Shown here: one piece after another, positions 12,791 to 23,900 of the stretch
How the letters are laid out: every line of letters begins with the position of its first letter
Numbering within the stretch: the first letter of the stretch is position 1
Source: a virus
Strand: one strand, 5' to 3'
IMG/VR virus record: IMGVR_UViG_3300047678_000450
Coordinates: 1 to 27,862 of that record
Length of the DNA: 27,862 nt
Made by a program: the position numbers and the translations under genes
The notes under the pieces: model-generated
The model's input: only the letters and a program-made list of their open reading frames with translations
Told to the model about the DNA's origin: nothing
The model's database searches: none

Positions 12791-15618
12791 AGGAACCTCG
12801 CGTCGGAAGGATTGGCTGGGAGCGGGACCGGCCAGCCCATCAGGCAGATATGGTCGAACGCCCAGAAGTTGATGACGGGCGTCTGCTCGTTCGCGGCTCG
12901 CAGATACTCAGCAGGCCACGGACAGCCGCCGTTGAACCAGGGCACGAGATAGCGGACGTCGGCTCGCGGCCACGAGCCGAAATCGAGCGGAAATCGCATC
13001 GCCCAGCGCGCCTTGTCGCCGTCGCGGCTACCCGCGCCGAAGTCGAGGCCTTCGATCTTGATGCGATCGACGGGCGCCAGCGACGGATCCATCAGCCGCG
13101 GATCCGTGTGGATGTAGTGATTGAGCGCGCCGCCGAGATCGTAGCGTCCGTACTGCGACGGGTAGTTCACGTCGAGCGGCAACAGGACCTCGATCACCGC
13201 GCCCGGATACGTCGCCTTGACGTGCGTCCGGATCGCGCGGATGTGCGCGTCCAGGCGATCGCGAAGGAAGTCCGCGTCCTCGTAGCTGTTCACGCTCGGA
13301 TCCGAATCCGGATACGCGAATCGAACGAGCGGGCGTCCGAGCGCGGTGACGGCCGCCGCCGCGGTCTCGGCGTCGTAGAACGCCATCCCCTTCGTCATGT
13401 CCCCGCCCGGATCCGCCGTCGGTGGACTCGCGTTGTTGAAGTACCACCAGACGAATTCGCCACACTGTAATTCGACCGGCAGGCCCGCGGCGTCCATCAG
13501 GTCCGCGGTATCCATGAACACGCGTTTCTGATAATCAAGAACGTCACTGACGAATGAACAGTGCGTCGTCACGTTCGAACCGAAACCAGTGGCCGTCTCG
13601 ACGGGATTCCCGTTCCAGTAGCGCGCGGCCCAGTCCGCCGGCGGATTCAGCAATTCCATCGAATACGCGAGTGTGATCGCGCGAGACCTGGTCGCGCATT
13701 CCGCGAGCAGATCCGCGAGCCACTCGCGCGCGCCGCGGTTAATCGTCGGGGATTGGGACGGATCGACCATCCAGATTCCGTAGGTCCCGCCTGTTAGAGC
13801 GCCGCCAACAGTCAGAGCGGTGGTGACGGGCCCGGGTTCTTCCTTCGAGGCGGAGACCGAAAAGCTGTACGCGCTGCCGACCGCGCGTAGCGTGAGCGTG
13901 AGAACCGCGCCTGAACTGCTCGCCCAAACACCTACGCTGGTTTGGTTGATGTAGAACGCGAAGTGCTGCGCGATGCTCGCCGCGTCGTCGGCGGGAAACA
14001 CGCTCTTGCCGAACAGTTGGCCGCCGATATCGACAAACGCCGCGTTACCACTGGCCCAGGTCGTTTGCGAGAAGTCGATGGTTGCCGTAGGGAACGTCGC
14101 GCCGGCACGAACGCGTTGGTTCCACCAGAACACGCTGACGTATACGTTCATCGGTCCCTGCAGGCCCAGCTCGTCGAGCATCCACAGAATTCGCGAGGGC
14201 GGCAGCTTGTAGCTGTGGTCCGTGCCGTAATCGCACGCCGGCGCGGCCGTCGTCGTTACAGCGGGAGCCGACGGTGGATCCGCGAGCACAGCGGCCTCGA
14301 GGAAATCGAAGTAGGCGTAGTCGCCCGTCGACGGCGAAGCATGCGTCCGGAGCGTAAGTGTGACCGCGTGGGCGCCTGCTGCGACTCCGGACCGCACCTG
14401 GCGGCGCGTGACGACGGGGACCGCCGAGGCGATATAGCAGTCGAGCGACGTTTCGGTATCGCCGTCGAGCACTACGCCCCATTTCCCGCGATCGCTATAG
14501 AGCGACGTTCCGAGCCAGAGGTCGTGCGTGGACTGGCAGTGATACTGGATCGTGACGGAGTCGCCCACGGTCGATGCACGCCTGGCGAAGCCTAGGTGGA
14601 ACCAACCCGTCCCGCCGGCCTGGGCGGAGGCCTCTTCGGCCCAACTCGCACCGCTGTAGCTCGCCCACGCATCGCGCGAGCCGATCCGCACGGATCCAGG
14701 ACCAGCGACCTTGAGATCCGCGTTCGAGCCGGTGACTGTCCAGTTCGAGAACTCCGCAACGAATTCGGTGTCCACGTAAGCCGCGGAATCTGCCAGCGCG
14801 GGCGCGAGGGTGAGCCACATCTGCCGAATCTGCGGGGAGCCCCAGCCCTTGGCCGTCCAAATCGCCGAGAAGTCGAGCGAGTAGTGCCAGGTCGCGGCGC
14901 TCGATCCGTCCGTGAGTTGCGCCGTCGTCGGCGAGAGCGTGAGGGTAGACGTCTTCGATTGCGTGTACAGCCGGATCATGTTTCCGTCCGCGCCAGGTTT
15001 CGCGGCGAGGATCGTGAGCACTGCGCCGGAGCGCGTGCATTCGATGGCCTGCTCACCGATGGCCCAACTCACGCCGTTGATCTGGGCTTCGAGCGCGCTG
15101 GCCACGTCCACGGCGGACTCTCCGCCATCGGCGATCTTGTCGAACGCGTAGTTGCCGTACCAGATCGTGACGCGATCGTAGATCACCGCGCCGCCGGGAT
15201 CCGCCGCAACGGTGATCGTCGTGGAAGCCTTGTCGTATGTGCCCGAGACGGGCGAGCCGCCCGCATAGTCGGACAGCTTCAGCGTGCGCGTCGTTCCGTC
15301 GGCCTGGATCACGCTGAGCACGTCCCACGCGATCGAGGCATACTTCGCCGAGTCGAGCTGCTGGAGGCCGTCGTAAAGCGCGTCGAATGCGAGCGTGACG
15401 CCACTGAAATCGAAGTCAGGAAGGTATTTGAGACGAGGATGCTCGTAAAAGTTGTCGGCGTCGTAGAGCACCACGACGGCGAAGTCAGCCGCGTCGCGAA
15501 ACACGCCTGAACACTTCCATGAGTCGGCGGCGACCGCGTGCAGGGCGGCCGCCGCGCCGCGATCATCGAAGCCACGTAGCGCGATCGTGTATCGCGGATC
15601 GAGCTTCGAGATGGGCAT
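12787..15618 (-). CDS. Large tail protein with TIM-barrel-like C-terminal part
   Basis: 943 residues, starting [20 protein letters not shown]. Residues 1-200 mix alpha and beta; residues 200-450 are beta-rich with jelly-roll character ([20 protein letters not shown]); residues 450-640 are again beta-rich. From about 640 ([20 protein letters not shown]) to the end the pattern of alternating helices and strands ([41 protein letters not shown]) looks like a glycoside-hydrolase-type TIM barrel, with E and D residues at strand ends. Phage proteins with this layout have been annotated as non-contractile tail sheath or tail decoration proteins; I cannot confirm that assignment. A polysaccharide-binding or depolymerising role is the alternative. 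It starts on the stop of the tail tip gene. Confidence 0.65.
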   Translation of the reverse strand: MPISKLDPRYTIALRGFDDRGAAAALHAVAADSWKCSGVFRDAADFAVVVLYDADNFYEHPRLKYLPDFDFSGVTLAFDALYDGLQQLDSAKYASIAWDVLSVIQADGTTRTLKLSDYAGGSPVSGTYDKASTTITVAADPGGAVIYDRVTIWYGNYAFDKIADGGESAVDVASALEAQINGVSWAIGEQAIECTRSGAVLTILAAKPGADGNMIRLYTQSKTSTLTLSPTTAQLTDGSSAATWHYSLDFSAIWTAKGWGSPQIRQMWLTLAPALADSAAYVDTEFVAEFSNWTVTGSNADLKVAGPGSVRIGSRDAWASYSGASWAEEASAQAGGTGWFHLGFARRASTVGDSVTIQYHCQSTHDLWLGTSLYSDRGKWGVVLDGDTETSLDCYIASAVPVVTRRQVRSGVAAGAHAVTLTLRTHASPSTGDYAYFDFLEAAVLADPPSAPAVTTTAAPACDYGTDHSYKLPPSRILWMLDELGLQGPMNVYVSVFWWNQRVRAGATFPTATIDFSQTTWASGNAAFVDIGGQLFGKSVFPADDAASIAQHFAFYINQTSVGVWASSSGAVLTLTLRAVGSAYSFSVSASKEEPGPVTTALTVGGALTGGTYGIWMVDPSQSPTINRGAREWLADLLAECATRSRAITLAYSMELLNPPADWAARYWNGNPVETATGFGSNVTTHCSFVSDVLDYQKRVFMDTADLMDAAGLPVELQCGEFVWWYFNNASPPTADPGGDMTKGMAFYDAETAAAAVTALGRPLVRFAYPDSDPSVNSYEDADFLRDRLDAHIRAIRTHVKATYPGAVIEVLLPLDVNYPSQYGRYDLGGALNHYIHTDPRLMDPSLAPVDRIKIEGLDFGAGSRDGDKARWAMRFPLDFGSWPRADVRYLVPWFNGGCPWPAEYLRAANEQTPVINFWAFDHICLMGWPVPLPANPSDARFL

Positions 15619-18600
15619 CAGATGTAGATCGAGACAGTCAGATCCGCGCCCGGAAACGTGGTCCCCGCGGCGGTTACGTCGAGACGGATGTTCGTCGCGG
15701 CGTCGATGTCCGCGACGCCCGCGATCGCACCGGCATCTGCTTCGACGAACGTGTCGCCGTCGGCGATCGTGAGCGTGAGCCAGTCCGTCGCGCCGAGCTT
15801 CAGCACGGCGACGAGATCGTCGCCACTTGGAGCCTGCTTCACTTCCGCTCGCACGCCCACCGCGCGCACGGTCCGCGCGAGCTGCGTCCGCGGAGCCAGA
15901 TCGCTGCCGATCGCGAGCGTCCCCTGGACTGTGAGTTGGAGCCCGAGGGACCCTTGCCCAGCTCCCGGACCGCCGAGCAGGTAGATCTCGCGCCAGGGCG
16001 AGTTGGCCGGATTCGCACGATCGCCGAGCGCGTTCGCGGTGAGGCCGACGATGAAGTAGGACTTGCCGGCCACATTCGGCAGCTCGATAACAGTGTCGAC
16101 ACTGTTGTTGGGATCCCAGCTATCGATCGGGCCTGCTGACTTGCCCGTCGCCGCAATCGAGGACGCGAGTACAACGCCGCGAGACGTGACGTCCGCGACA
16201 ACGGGGAAGTCTCCGTAGATCCGCGTGCTCGTGTTGCTCGCGACCGTCGCCGTCGTGTCGCGTCCGGCGCCGAAGATCCAGCGCACGATGCCGCTCTTGA
16301 GCGCGTCGGCCGCGAGACCGGCCGGGCGGAAGATGTTCTCCAACATCGGATCCTCGACGTAGCCAGCGCCGACGCTTGTGAAGCGGCAGCGCATGGACAC
16401 GACGTCGCCCGGTTGCAGGGAGTATGGCGTGCCGCCCGTCCACAACGCCGTCGGGTCGCAGGACACATCGAGCGTTCCGGTGGTGTCGTTGCCCGTCACC
16501 GGGAAGTTGACGAACGGTACCCATCCGACTTCTTCGCCGTACTCGCCGACGTAGTCAGCCGCCACGGCCACCACGCTCAGTTCGCGCCCTGCCCATTCGT
16601 CTGGCACCATCACTTCGCCGTCTGGCAATTCGACACTGATCGACGAGCTGGTGACCGCGGTCACCTTCGCCGTCCAAACGCCGGAGAGCATGACCTCGCG
16701 GGCTTCGAACTCGAGGTGATCGTATTCGAGATCCGGAGGCCCGTACGTCGCAGGCGGAAGCGCCGTAATCGTTACGGACGACGGCCCATCTCCGCTGTCG
16801 AAGAGCGTAACGTACTGCACCAGGACCAGCCGGGTGCGATCGCTGCCAATGTAGACCGACGCTCGACGCGCCTCATCTTCCCAGACGATGCCATCCATAG
16901 TGACGGTGTTCGTATCCGTGCCGGCAGGAACGGCGATAGTGGTGAGCTCGCTCGGAGCCGTCTGGTATCCGTTGTAGTCTGGCGTCGAAGGGAAATCCTC
17001 GCCCGCGCAGATCGCGACGTAGTAGGTCCGCCCGCCCGGGATTGTGCCACCGGTGGAAGCGGTCGTGCCCTGCAGCGGCACGTACGGCGGATTCGTTGCC
17101 AGGACCTTGTTGATCGAATGATGGCCGCGCGTCCTGATCTTCGCGATCGACGAGCCATCCGCGCCCGGCTCATAGGACTGTTCGATGCGGAAGCCCCAGT
17201 CATCGTCGCCGCGCCAGGCGTCGCCCGTGGTGGGAATGTCGCTATGGGGCAACCACGAGTACACGCCGCGCAGATTCGGATTGCGGTGCGGTGAGCGATA
17301 GCGCGGCGCGCCGGCCTGGCCGAACGAGTCCAGGTACCAGTAGTCGTTGTGCCACTGGAGCGTCACGCGGATCTTGGCGAAGTTGGTGGACGGCTGCAAC
17401 TGCAGAACACGCATGACCTGCTTGTCGATGCCGTGCTGCTGGTCGCTGAAGATGACGAGTTGGCCGGGCTTCAGATGGACAGCACGGAAGGTGGTGGAAA
17501 AGCTCACCTGGATCGTCCCACCGGTGTCACCGATGGGCTCGTCGAACGCGTTGTTGCGTGGATTGCCGCGGAAGCCTTCGGCTTCGAGGGACGCGATGAT
17601 GCGCCGCGCCTGATCCCAGTCAGTGATGCCTTCCACCGCGACATTGCCGGCCTGCTCGCTACCGACGCGATCGATGTCCTCGGTCTCTGCGATCGCGACG
17701 GAGTCCTGGCTGTAGCGGTTCTCGGCGTTTTGGAAGACGAAGCCGAGCCGGTTCGCTTCGTTGCGCTGCGTGAACTCGATCGGTTCGTCTTTCAGGATCG
17801 TGGACTGGTCGAAGTGGAATGCGGCGTGGCCGTCCGCGTCCGAGCCGTCCGGCATCATCGACTCAATCGCCGTGTCGTAGTTCGAACCCTCGATTTCGTC
17901 GGGCTGCTCTTGGGCGAGCGTCGAGCGGACCGATAGCTGCAGCTTCCCACCAGCGCTCCAATCCTGCGTCAGGTTGAGCCGCGATGCGTTCCGCAGGCCT
18001 CGAATGAGGTCCGACGCGCTCTTGCGCTGTCGGACCAAGACATTCGCGGTAAAACGTGCGTGTGTCGCGTCTCGACGGAACTGATCTTTGTAGGCGATCG
18101 CTTCATCGCAGTGCGCCGCGGCGGCGACGAAGCTCTCGAAGTCAATGTCGGTGTCTTCCCATCCGGACCGCTGCAGAATGTCCGCGACCACCCACGCCGG
18201 CGACTGCGTCGATTCGAGTGTCGATGTTTCGCCGTCAGTGAAGACCCGGAGCTTAGGCCCCGTCAGAATGACGCGCACCCGCGGCGCGGATCCAGCGGGA
18301 GCGATGTACTTGTGTGCGGTGATCGAGATCACCGCCAGGGAGCCATAGGGATCACCCCTCCCGTCGAACAACGCGTCGGTGTTCGGCGAGCCGCTGCGCT
18401 TCCCGCGATTCACTGTCTTCCACCAGCCGATGCGCAACGCCTCGGCGCGATTGCTCACGCCCGGCGGGACGCCCGGCAACTCGGTGTCATCGTACGTGTG
18501 CGGAATCTCGACGTCGTTGACGATGACGCGCTCGATATCGGTGATCTCGCCATCGCAGAGCAGCACCTCGCACTTCGTATAATTCGCGTCCGCTGGAACG

Positions 18601-19463
18601 TTGAGGACGGACGGATCCGTCGCCACCTTGCCGTAGACCAGCGGAACGAAGTCGTTGTAGCGTGCGTCGTTGCCGGGATTCTGAATCGTTTCCCAATCAC
18701 CTCGATAGCTGCGCGACTGCAGCGTGCTGACCGGTGCCCACTGAATGCCGCCGAAGTGGCCCGACACGCGCGCCGAATCGTCGGTGGCGTACATGCCGCG
18801 CGACCTGCAATCGTACTGCGTGTAGTCGCACGTTGTGTGCGGTCCGTAGCCAAAGGCGACTGGCGTGCCGCGCGCGTTGCCGCCCGTCGCGTCGGGCGAG
18901 TATCCACACCGGTAGAAGATCGAGCGTGGATCGTCCGCGGCCGCCTGGCGCTCTTCCGCCGTGCGCGGAAACGTCCACGGACACAGCTTCTGGATCCGGG
19001 TTCGAGGGAACTGGATCCCGCTCATGTTCATTCGCGACCGCGCGGTGATGGCGAATACGGTCTCGTCCCATGTCGGAGGATCGCAAGAGCCGACGAACTT
19101 CGTGTAGGCGTCGGTCGAATACTCCCCATCGATCGCGTCGAAGAACACGAACTGCGCGACTACGCGGGCGCCCTTGAAACCGCGGGCCTGCTCATGGTTC
19201 GTCCAGATCCACTTGTCGGCGTCGGCCAGTTTGAGCGACATCGACGGCGCGTGATCGATGCCCTGCTCGCTGAGGATCTGCTGAGCCGCGATCGAGTCGT
19301 TCAGGATCCGCGCGAGGTACGTCTGCCCGCCATAGGTGACGTCCCCCGCCTCCTTGTTTCCGCACAATCGCAGCACCTGACCGCTCTTCCACGAGATCGT
19401 GACGAGCAGCAACGGAACCGGCGCGAGGACGCGGTCCTTCGCTTCGAGGATGGTGAACGGCAT
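15618..19463 (-). CDS. Tail tip protein, gpL-gpJ-like fusion
   Basis: 1281 residues. Residues 1-150 resemble a baseplate hub or DUF2163-like N-terminus (DVTYGGQTYLARIL ... TKFVGSCDPPTWDE). Residues 155-240 hold four cysteines, C161, C186, C212 and C219; the last pair has the C-x6-C spacing of lambda gpL, whose C-terminal domain binds a 4Fe-4S cluster. From about 250 the sequence is gpJ-like: FVPLVYGKVA, a hub region with SPAWVVADILQRSGW and CDEAIAYKDQ, then KPGQLVIFSDQQHGIDKQVM. Fibronectin-type strands follow (TTIAVPAGTDTNTVTM), and the last 150 residues look like a jelly roll. It would form the tail tip that closes the tube and starts receptor contact and DNA ejection. The start has little ribosome-site sequence and follows a 36-base gap containing a GCGCGT hairpin. 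Confidence 0.8.
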   Translation of the reverse strand: MPFTILEAKDRVLAPVPLLLVTISWKSGQVLRLCGNKEAGDVTYGGQTYLARILNDSIAAQQILSEQGIDHAPSMSLKLADADKWIWTNHEQARGFKGARVVAQFVFFDAIDGEYSTDAYTKFVGSCDPPTWDETVFAITARSRMNMSGIQFPRTRIQKLCPWTFPRTAEERQAAADDPRSIFYRCGYSPDATGGNARGTPVAFGYGPHTTCDYTQYDCRSRGMYATDDSARVSGHFGGIQWAPVSTLQSRSYRGDWETIQNPGNDARYNDFVPLVYGKVATDPSVLNVPADANYTKCEVLLCDGEITDIERVIVNDVEIPHTYDDTELPGVPPGVSNRAEALRIGWWKTVNRGKRSGSPNTDALFDGRGDPYGSLAVISITAHKYIAPAGSAPRVRVILTGPKLRVFTDGETSTLESTQSPAWVVADILQRSGWEDTDIDFESFVAAAAHCDEAIAYKDQFRRDATHARFTANVLVRQRKSASDLIRGLRNASRLNLTQDWSAGGKLQLSVRSTLAQEQPDEIEGSNYDTAIESMMPDGSDADGHAAFHFDQSTILKDEPIEFTQRNEANRLGFVFQNAENRYSQDSVAIAETEDIDRVGSEQAGNVAVEGITDWDQARRIIASLEAEGFRGNPRNNAFDEPIGDTGGTIQVSFSTTFRAVHLKPGQLVIFSDQQHGIDKQVMRVLQLQPSTNFAKIRVTLQWHNDYWYLDSFGQAGAPRYRSPHRNPNLRGVYSWLPHSDIPTTGDAWRGDDDWGFRIEQSYEPGADGSSIAKIRTRGHHSINKVLATNPPYVPLQGTTASTGGTIPGGRTYYVAICAGEDFPSTPDYNGYQTAPSELTTIAVPAGTDTNTVTMDGIVWEDEARRASVYIGSDRTRLVLVQYVTLFDSGDGPSSVTITALPPATYGPPDLEYDHLEFEAREVMLSGVWTAKVTAVTSSSISVELPDGEVMVPDEWAGRELSVVAVAADYVGEYGEEVGWVPFVNFPVTGNDTTGTLDVSCDPTALWTGGTPYSLQPGDVVSMRCRFTSVGAGYVEDPMLENIFRPAGLAADALKSGIVRWIFGAGRDTTATVASNTSTRIYGDFPVVADVTSRGVVLASSIAATGKSAGPIDSWDPNNSVDTVIELPNVAGKSYFIVGLTANALGDRANPANSPWREIYLLGGPGAGQGSLGLQLTVQGTLAIGSDLAPRTQLARTVRAVGVRAEVKQAPSGDDLVAVLKLGATDWLTLTIADGDTFVEADAGAIAGVADIDAATNIRLDVTAAGTTFPGADLTVSIYI

Positions 19464-19499
19464 TTGATCGGGTTTTGATTTTGCGCGTGTCGCGACGCG

Positions 19500-19664
19500 C
19501 TATGCGGCTGAAAGCAGGTCGCCTTCTGATTTGATCGCGTTTTGATCCGGAACGAGGCAATGCGGCGAGAACCAAATTCGCTCGTTGTGCCCGGAATGCG
19601 AGCCGTCGGCCTTCAGCTTTTGATAGCCCTTCGGCGCCTGCGCTTTCAGTTGTTCTTGGGTCAT
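19500..19664 (-). CDS. Small conserved-position tail-region protein, 54 residues
   Basis: Starts at ATG 19664 on the stop of the previous gene (TGATG). The sequence starts MTQEQLKAQAPKGYQKLKAD and continues GSHSGHNERIWFSPHC, with a single Cys and several His. It is polar, with no membrane helix. It sits between the distal-tail-like protein and the tail tip, where lambda has the assembly proteins gpK and gpI, but it is far too short to be either. Coupled start and protein-like composition support coding. Confidence 0.5.
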   Translation of the reverse strand: MTQEQLKAQAPKGYQKLKADGSHSGHNERIWFSPHCLVPDQNAIKSEGDLLSAA

Positions 19665-20506
19665 CAGAAGGTTTCAACGAGCGTGATCGTCGTGGCGTGC
19701 TGGTCCGGTCCGAGTGTCCGGATCTCCAGCGCGTCCTGGTCGAAGCGGACATTGCGCCGAAGTCCTGCGCGGCCTGGCGTCCGAACGTATGCCGCAGGCC
19801 CGGGCAACGGGACCGCCTGCGCACCGAAGAGATGCAGCGTCTGGCCGCTCCACGTCGAGAATCCGCCAATCAACAGGCGGACGTAGTTGTTCGTCGCAAG
19901 GAACGTCGTGCACCAAATCCGGTGCCACGTGTCCGCCGAAAGATCCCAGATCTGATTGCCAAGGACCGTGAAGCCGCTGTCCACGAAGCCGATCGAAAGC
20001 GTCTGCGCCGCCGGTGCTTTGACCCAAACGGATCCGCAGATCACGAATCCGGATGCGTCTCCATCCGGGATGATCGTGCTCACGAGATTCGCGTTCGATC
20101 CGGAACTAGCGACAGAGACGGCGCGCTCGCCGCCGCGCGGATCCGCGATCGCCGCGCCGGGCGTCGTGGAATTCTTTTCCCATGACGCGTTCGAGAAAAC
20201 GTCGCTGTACGGTACGAGATTCCCGTACGGGTCGAGCAGCGCGAACGATTCGTAGCGGCCACGGCGCGCGCGAAAGAAGTCTTCGAGGATAGTTCGTTCG
20301 TCGTCCGTCAACGATGCGTACGGAAACGTCCATCGCCCCAACGCCGTCGTCGGGAAACCGTCGAGCCCTGCGCCGCGCCACGCCCACGCCGTGCGAGCGG
20401 CCACGGATCCGTCCGTCCGTGACGTCTCGAAGGCGTCGCCGAACGTGGTTCCGCGCTCGACCATGTGGCCGTCAGGGCTGAGCTGGGGGAAGTAGAGAGT
20501 GGGCAC
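19664..20506 (-). CDS. Distal-tail-like protein with inserted carbohydrate-binding-type domain
   Basis: 280 residues from GTG 20506. Residues 1-100 (FPYASLTDDERTILEDFFRA, RRGRYESFALLDPYGN) match the first half of the DUF2460/distal-tail type fold also seen in the preceding gene. The last 30 residues (RRNVRFDQDALEIRTLGPDQ ... TLVETF) match its closing strands. Between them lie about 145 residues of beta sandwich (SNASWEKNSTTPGAA ... VICGSVWVKAPAAQTLSIGF ... TWHRIWCTTFLAT) that look like a carbohydrate-binding module. Such insertions decorate distal tail proteins of phages that bind surface sugars. No upstream start in frame is possible because a TGA lies two codons before. The ribosome site is weak. 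Confidence 0.65.
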   Translation of the reverse strand: MPTLYFPQLSPDGHMVERGTTFGDAFETSRTDGSVAARTAWAWRGAGLDGFPTTALGRWTFPYASLTDDERTILEDFFRARRGRYESFALLDPYGNLVPYSDVFSNASWEKNSTTPGAAIADPRGGERAVSVASSGSNANLVSTIIPDGDASGFVICGSVWVKAPAAQTLSIGFVDSGFTVLGNQIWDLSADTWHRIWCTTFLATNNYVRLLIGGFSTWSGQTLHLFGAQAVPLPGPAAYVRTPGRAGLRRNVRFDQDALEIRTLGPDQHATTITLVETF

Positions 20507-20604
20507 AGTTCAATTCATGCAAGTAGAAACACGCAATGTCACCACGCGCAAGCCGTCGCTCAACGGAGCTTGCCAATAGAAGTTGTAGTTCAAAGCCAAG
20601 CCCC

Positions 20605-20955
20605 TCAGGACAGTTGAACCACCTTCAACGCCACGGAATACCGCTCCGCCTTCGACTCCGTAGCTGTAAACGCGTCGTCCTCGAACGCGCATCTCTCGTA
20701 CAGTACGGCGTCGATCTCGACGTCCCAGGTCGCGTCAAACGCGCCCTTCATCGACCGCCAGAACTCCCGTAGATTCGAAACGTCGTATCCGTCGAGGTTC
20801 GTGAAGGTCAGTACGAACCGCGCCCGCTCGCCGCGCTCGGCGACACGTTGCTCGCTGTCGTTCCGGAACCGGTAGACCTGCGTCCGGAACTCCACGGCGC
20901 GCGTCAACGGCGTCATCGTGACCTGACCGGAGCGCAGGGCGGGGAAGCTGGCCAC
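20605..20955 (-). CDS. Minor tail protein, distal-tail/DUF2460-like
   Basis: 116 residues from GTG 20955, which follows the tape measure stop by one base and has GGAG nine bases upstream. It opens VASFPALRSGQVTMTPLTRA, includes VYRFRNDSEQRVAERGERAR and NLREFWRSMKGAFDATWDVE, and closes with YERCAFEDDAFTATESKAER then YSVALKVVQL. This order (short N-terminal strand, F-R-D-S/G-S-E-Q-R, long helix, strand with C-x-F-x-D-D) is typical of small minor tail proteins placed right after the tape measure. The following gene repeats the same fold with an insertion, so the two may be paralogues. A 98-base gap follows. Confidence 0.65.
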   Translation of the reverse strand: MASFPALRSGQVTMTPLTRAVEFRTQVYRFRNDSEQRVAERGERARFVLTFTNLDGYDVSNLREFWRSMKGAFDATWDVEIDAVLYERCAFEDDAFTATESKAERYSVALKVVQLS

Positions 20956-20956
20956 T

Positions 20957-23900
20957 TTAGGCCACTCCGAAGACCGACTTCTGAATGCCGACGCGAAGGC
21001 CGTCATTGCCTTCGCGCAGCGCTTTCGTCACAGCGCTCGCGACCTCGGCCGATCGATCCAGGAACGACTTTGTATCGAGCGCATTGACGACGACGGTAAC
21101 CGTGCTGCCTCCCGCCTTGCGGAGGTTGCCATTCATGTCGTAGTCTAGTGCGTTGCCGTCTCGATCCTCGACGCGATCAATAGCCGTCGGAGCGGTGTAC
21201 TTTCGCTTCTGCAGCTCCTCGCGGATCTCGTTCTCGCGCTGCTGGCGCGGATCCGGCAGCAGGCCTTTGAAGAGGCCCGCCACCAGCGCGGCCGCCTGGA
21301 TGAAAGGCTGCTGCGGGCCCGGGATCGCGGACGCGATCGACAGCCCGCCCTGGATCGCGGAAAGCGTCCCCGCCGCGCCGCCTTGCTTGATTCCTGAGTA
21401 GATGCCGTAGGCTCCAGCGCCGACGAGCGCAGCGGATCCGACGACGTTACCGACGCGACCGGCCGTGGAGGTGAGGCCGAGTGACGATGCCGTCGTCGTC
21501 CTGCCGTCGGGGCCCTGGATCGAGTAGTCGCCTCCGGAGAGGCCACGGAACAAGCCACCGCTGAGCGTGGATCCGAGGCCGCCGAAGAACGAGCCGAGCG
21601 TCTTGTTGGATCCGGCGCTGCTTCCGCCACCACCAAGGATACGGCCCAGGAAGCCGCCGATGCCGCCGCCGTTTCCGCTCGCGAATGGCGGCGTTGTGCC
21701 GCCGCTGCCGAGGTTACCGAGTAGATCGCCCGCGGTGGTGCCAGCTCCGGAAAGCTGGCCCAAGAGCCCGCCGCCAGTCATCGCGGTGGTGAGGTTCTCG
21801 ACGGCCTTCGTGTTCTTGTCGCGTGAGCGGATTTCAGGAGTCGCCGCGTTCTGCGGATCGAACAAGGTGCCCTTCAGCAGCCCGCCAAGTCCCGACGCCT
21901 CGCCGAGCTTACCCAGCGCGCCGCCAGCGCGCTGGAAGATACCTTGGGAAATGTTCTGGAAGATGGCGCGTTCCTGCTGCTTGACCACGCCGCCCAGCAT
22001 CTCGCGCAAGCCTCCGCCGCCCTTCGCGGTAAGCGCGTCGAACACGCGGCCAGCGTCCTCGCGATACTGCTCGCTCCGCTGCTTCTGGAGTTCGAGCAGC
22101 TTGATCGCGCCGTCGAGTTCGGCGTCGCGCGTTTCCTTGCGCAGTGTTTGCTCGGCCTTCACCAATGCGACACGCCGATCCTCGGCATCCTCGATCCGCG
22201 CCGCCTGCGCGACCTCAAAGTCGAACAATTCCTGAACGAGTTGCTTGCGGATTCCGATTGCTGCGCGCGCGGCCTCGATCTCGCGTCCGGGTCCAAGCTG
22301 CAACTCGGCGAGCTTGGCCGTGCGGCTCGATTGATCGACGATGTCGGCGCGCTTGATTGCAGATTCGATGTCGCGAATTTTGTCGTCGGCCTGAAACTGG
22401 CGCTTCTCGTCGCGGAGCCCGGATCCATCGCCGAGCAGGTTGACCGGCTTTCGTCCGCGAAACGCAACCTTCTCGAACGCGTCGAGGATCTGCTGCTGTT
22501 GATCCGAGATCTTGCGCGCCTCGGCGGCGAGCTCCTCGCCGAATGCGCGGTTGAAGTCCGCGAGCAGCGAGTCGCGCTTCGCGCCGGCCGGGAGTTCGCG
22601 CTTGATCTCGTCGACCTTGTTGCGCCGGCGTTGTTCGATTTGTCCAATGGCGCCAAACGGCTTTAGTTCAGCTTCGGACTGCAGGCTCGCGAGTTCGCGC
22701 TCGAGTTTCTTGATCTCCGCGACCTGGTGCTCGTAGTCCTTCGCTGTTTTCTTGATGGAGTCGAGGCGCGACTGAATCGAGGCCGCCTCTTTGTCGAGCG
22801 TCGAGATTTGGCCTTCCAGCAGGCCCGCGGAGCCTGAACTTAGAGTGCCCCCGAGCCCGCTCAGCAGCTCACGCCGAACCTTGTCGCGCTCCGCGTCCAC
22901 ATCCCGCAGCCGGTCCTTCAGCCCGTCTTCCGTATTTGAGCGCCGCGATCGATAGGCTTCGGCACGCGCCTTCCCGGCGGCGAAGTCCTGGCCGATGAGG
23001 AACTGGGACTTACTTCGCGCGTCCAGTAGCGGGTCAAGGCGAGAGTCCCCAACACCTACAGCAGCCGGATCAAGCAATCGACTCGCTTCGCTGGCTCGGG
23101 CCAGAGCGATCGAATCAGGCACCGCCTGTTCCTGATTCGACTTAGATGTCAGGGTGTCCGTGACGACGCGAATGATCGGGATATAGATCGGAGCGATCTT
23201 CGCCGCGAGTTGCTTTTTGAACTCGTCCCAAGCGATCCCGGCCTTGTCGATCTCGTCGTTAGCTTTGGCGAGCACCTTCACGACGTTGTCGTCGAAGCCG
23301 ACGCCCAGCGCGCGCACCGCACGATTCAACTCGCCATAGTCCGCGATCAACGGCGCGAGTTGCTTCGCTGCGTTTCGGCCGAGCAGCTCCTTCGCGAGAG
23401 CGACACGTTTGGTCGAGTCCTCGACTTGCGCGAGCTTTCCTAAAACTTCCAGCAGCACGGCGCCATACTCCCGCTCACCACCAGACGCCGTCGAGCTGTC
23501 GATGCCGAGCCCCTGCAGCGTCTTTCGAAGCTTGTCGCCTTTGGCTCCGCTATCCTCTAGCGCCGACCCGAGGAGGACTGCCGACGACTCCAGGACCTCG
23601 ATGCCGACGCCAGCGATCCGCCCCATCGCCTGCAGGCGCTCGACCTGACCGACAGTCAAACCCGTGCGAACCGCGAGATTCGCAGTGACCTCGGCGAGGG
23701 CGCTTTGCGAATCGACCAAGGCGTAGCCGGCCTGCGCGGCAGAGACCAGGACGGTCGCCACAGTACCGATCGCCGCTCCGGCCACGAGCATCGTTGAGTT
23801 GACGCCGAGCGTTGAGGCTGCGATGTCCAGAAAGCCCAGCGAGGCGTGACCGCTGGCCTCGGTCACTGCATGGACTTCCGTGCCGACGGCTTGTGCGGGC

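Noticed and set aside
20510-20593. Possible 27-residue gene (MNYNFYWQAPLSDGLRVV...) in the gap after the 116-residue tail protein
   Set aside because: GAGGGG precedes a TTG at a fair distance, but the frame is too short and unrecognised to call; the gap may simply be an untranslated spacer.
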